Shown here in pieces: positions 63,090 to 64,000 of a DNA stretch of 64,000 nucleotides. Origin of the DNA: Paenibacillus curdlanolyticus YK9 (GTDB lineage: Bacteria; Bacillota; Bacilli; Paenibacillales; Paenibacillaceae); the NCBI RefSeq assembly GCF_000179615.1, contig NZ_AEDD01000009.1, positions 223,392-287,391 on the forward strand. Direction: 5' to 3'. Position numbers and translations under genes: made by a program. The notes below the pieces were generated by a model. It was not told where the DNA came from. It saw nothing but the letters and a program-made list of their open reading frames with translations, and ran no database searches. How positions within the stretch are numbered: the first letter of the stretch is position 1; each line of letters opens with the position of its first letter.

Positions 63090-63176
63090 GCGGTCATGGC
63101 GGAATTGGCAGACGCGCTAGATTCAGGTTCTAGTGGTGTAACAACCGTGGAGGTTCAAGTCCTCTTGACCGCACCA
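63090..63176 (+). tRNA. tRNA-Leu (anticodon CAG), copy 2
   Basis: 87 bases including CCA, identical to the copy at 62622-62708 except for one variable-arm base. It has its own promoter and terminator. Confidence 0.95.
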
Positions 63177-63190
63177 CCCTTACAACGAAC

Positions 63191-63216
63191 AGCTCCCATT
63201 GATGGGAGCTTTTTTA
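63191..63216 (+). terminator. Terminator after second tRNA-Leu gene
   Basis: AGCTCCCA-TTGA-TGGGAGCT followed by TTTTTT. Confidence 0.9.
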
Positions 63217-63240
63217 TGTTTGCGCGTCGGCGCGCTTGCT

Positions 63241-63597
63241 GGCGCTTTAGGGAAGTTTTTTATTCCCTATTCGCGCTGCGATGTGCCAGTTGGTCCTTTA
63301 GGGTAGATTTTTGTTCCCTATTCGCGCTGCGACGTGCCAGCTAACCCTTTAGGGCAGATTTTTGTTCCCTATTCGCGCTGCGATGTGCCAACTGGTCCTT
63401 TAGGGAAGTTTTTTGTTCCCTATTCGTGCTACGTCATGCCAGCTGACCCTTTAGGGAAGTTTTTTATTCCCTATTCGCGCTGCGACGTGCCAGCTAACCC
63501 TTTAGGGAAGTTTTTTGTTCCCTATTCGTGCTACGTCATGCCAGTTGGTCCTTTAGGGCAGATTTTTGTTCCCTATTCGCGCTACGGCGAGTATCTA
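63241..63597. repeat. Seven-copy 51-bp tandem repeat with a hairpin in each unit
   Basis: Units start at 63241, 63292, 63343, 63394, 63445, 63496 and 63547, the last diverging after about 40 bases. Each has TAGGG(A/C/T)AG, a T-run and TTCCCTA, which can pair, followed by CGCGCTGCGAYGTGCCAG or a variant CGTGCTACGTCATGCCAG. The period is 17 codons and one frame is open, but codon 17-mers such as GPLGKFFVPYS have no ribosome binding site or sensible start, so I treat it as non-coding. Confidence 0.9.
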
Positions 63598-63598
63598 A

Positions 63599-63646
63599 CA
63601 AAAAAGAAATCCTACGCCATAAACAAACGACGTAGGATTTCTTTTC
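63599..63646 (-). terminator. Terminator of the Gly-rich protein gene
   Basis: AAAAGAAATCCTACG and CGTAGGATTTCTTTT stem around a short loop; T-rich on the minus strand. Confidence 0.85.
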
Positions 63647-63685
63647 ATATAAGGCGCACCATCCGGTTCATCCTCTTCATACGAA

Positions 63686-64000
63686 TCAGTGCTTTCTGCG
63701 GAAATACACAACGAATAAACAAGCGAGCACAAGTACGATGAGCAGGCCGCCTGTCGTCAACGCTTCAGACGAGCTGCCTTGATTCACGGCTGCCGTTGTC
63801 CCGCCGAAACCGCCTGGACCGCCTCCCATCCCGCCGCCTGGGAAACCACCACCGGGGTTAAAACCATCAGGAGGAGCGCCCATGCCGCCCCCTCCGAAAC
63901 CGCCGAAGTCGCCGCCTTGCACCGCCTGGCCATTCTGGCCCGCTCCAGCATTGCCTTGGCCTCCGCCTTGCACCGCCTGGCCATTCTGGCCCGCTCCAGC
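63686..64000 (-). CDS. C-terminus of a Gly-rich membrane-anchored protein (partial)
   Basis: 105 residues of the end of a larger protein; the frame is open to the window edge. A Gly/Gln/Asn-rich segment (GGFGGGGMGAPPDGFNPGGG) is followed by one membrane helix (GGLLIVLVLACLFVVYF) and the basic tail RRKH. The visible 5' part contains a 51-base (17-codon) duplication of NAGAGQNGQAVQGGG. Such tails occur on CotH-like and carbohydrate-binding surface proteins of Paenibacillus, but the catalytic part is outside the window, so no function is given. Confidence 0.75.
   Translation of the reverse strand, partial: AGAGQNGQAVQGGGQGNAGAGQNGQAVQGGDFGGFGGGGMGAPPDGFNPGGGFPGGGMGGGPGGFGGTTAAVNQGSSSEALTTGGLLIVLVLACLFVVYFRRKH

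Noticed and set aside
63241..63597. Possible CRISPR array
   Set aside because: Units are head-to-tail repeats with no unique spacers and no cas genes nearby.
63334..63741. Open frame through the 51-bp repeats encoding 17-residue repeats
   Set aside because: No ribosome binding site or natural start, and the frame runs through a terminator and into the opposite-strand gene. Open frame follows from unit length divisible by three.

Overview
The window looks like the chromosome of a Paenibacillus-type soil Firmicute. Support comes from purine-rich Shine-Dalgarno sequences before nearly every gene, lipoprotein sugar-binding proteins, YesM/YesN-type two-component pairs, SLH, CAP and VanW surface proteins, yqhG/yqhH/yqzE neighbours as in Bacillus relatives, a B12-dependent ribonucleotide reductase, and very large secreted glycanases with FnIII and discoidin modules. 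There are no phage structural genes, transposases, rRNA genes or CRISPR arrays. All calls come from reading the sequence; no database search was possible.

Layout. 1-8340: a sugar locus that reads as mannan/manno-oligosaccharide use: LacI-type regulator (cut by the window edge), YesM kinase, two ABC permeases, binding lipoprotein, and divergently a GH113-type beta-mannanase and a cellobiose/mannobiose 2-epimerase. 8341-11054: an unusual intergenic repeat array, a second binding lipoprotein, and a ribose-5-phosphate isomerase with an extra C-terminal helix-hairpin-helix domain. 11218-16031: an RCC1-repeat protein, a HAD phosphatase, an Rrf2/NmrA pair with a large palindromic operator, and three decayed genes (two SDR, one GNAT). 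16081-21290: VanW protein, a secreted protein with a YkuD-like His/Cys signature, and a three-gene operon of membrane protein, TPR membrane protein and AAA+ ATPase. 21376-26391: binding lipoprotein with divergent YesM/YesN pair. 26404-38749: second intergenic repeat array and three giant secreted proteins (one GH81 endo-beta-1,3-glucanase, two beta-helix paralogues) sharing FnIII and discoidin modules. 38943-45884: VanZ, NIF3-like, GH88 and TIM-barrel remnants, Gfo/Idh oxidoreductase, AraC regulator, MFS transporter, Nudix, amidohydrolase. 45988-49353: CAP-SLH protein and a trypsin-like protease.

49600-53590 is a sharply AT-rich island with an uncharacterised membrane protein and, divergently, a tightly coupled two-gene operon: a probable PD-(D/E)XK nuclease and a coiled-coil P-loop ATPase with a CxxC at the turn between its coils (Rad50-hook-like). 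This is the best candidate for an undescribed, probably anti-phage, system. 53612-64000 returns to core genes: nrdJ, the YqhH helicase and YqhG, a secreted unknown, yqzE, a CwlD-like amidase, a divergent polysaccharide deacetylase, two nearly identical tRNA-Leu(CAG) genes flanking a small Cys-cluster protein, a seven-copy 51-bp tandem repeat, and the end of a Gly-rich membrane-anchored protein.
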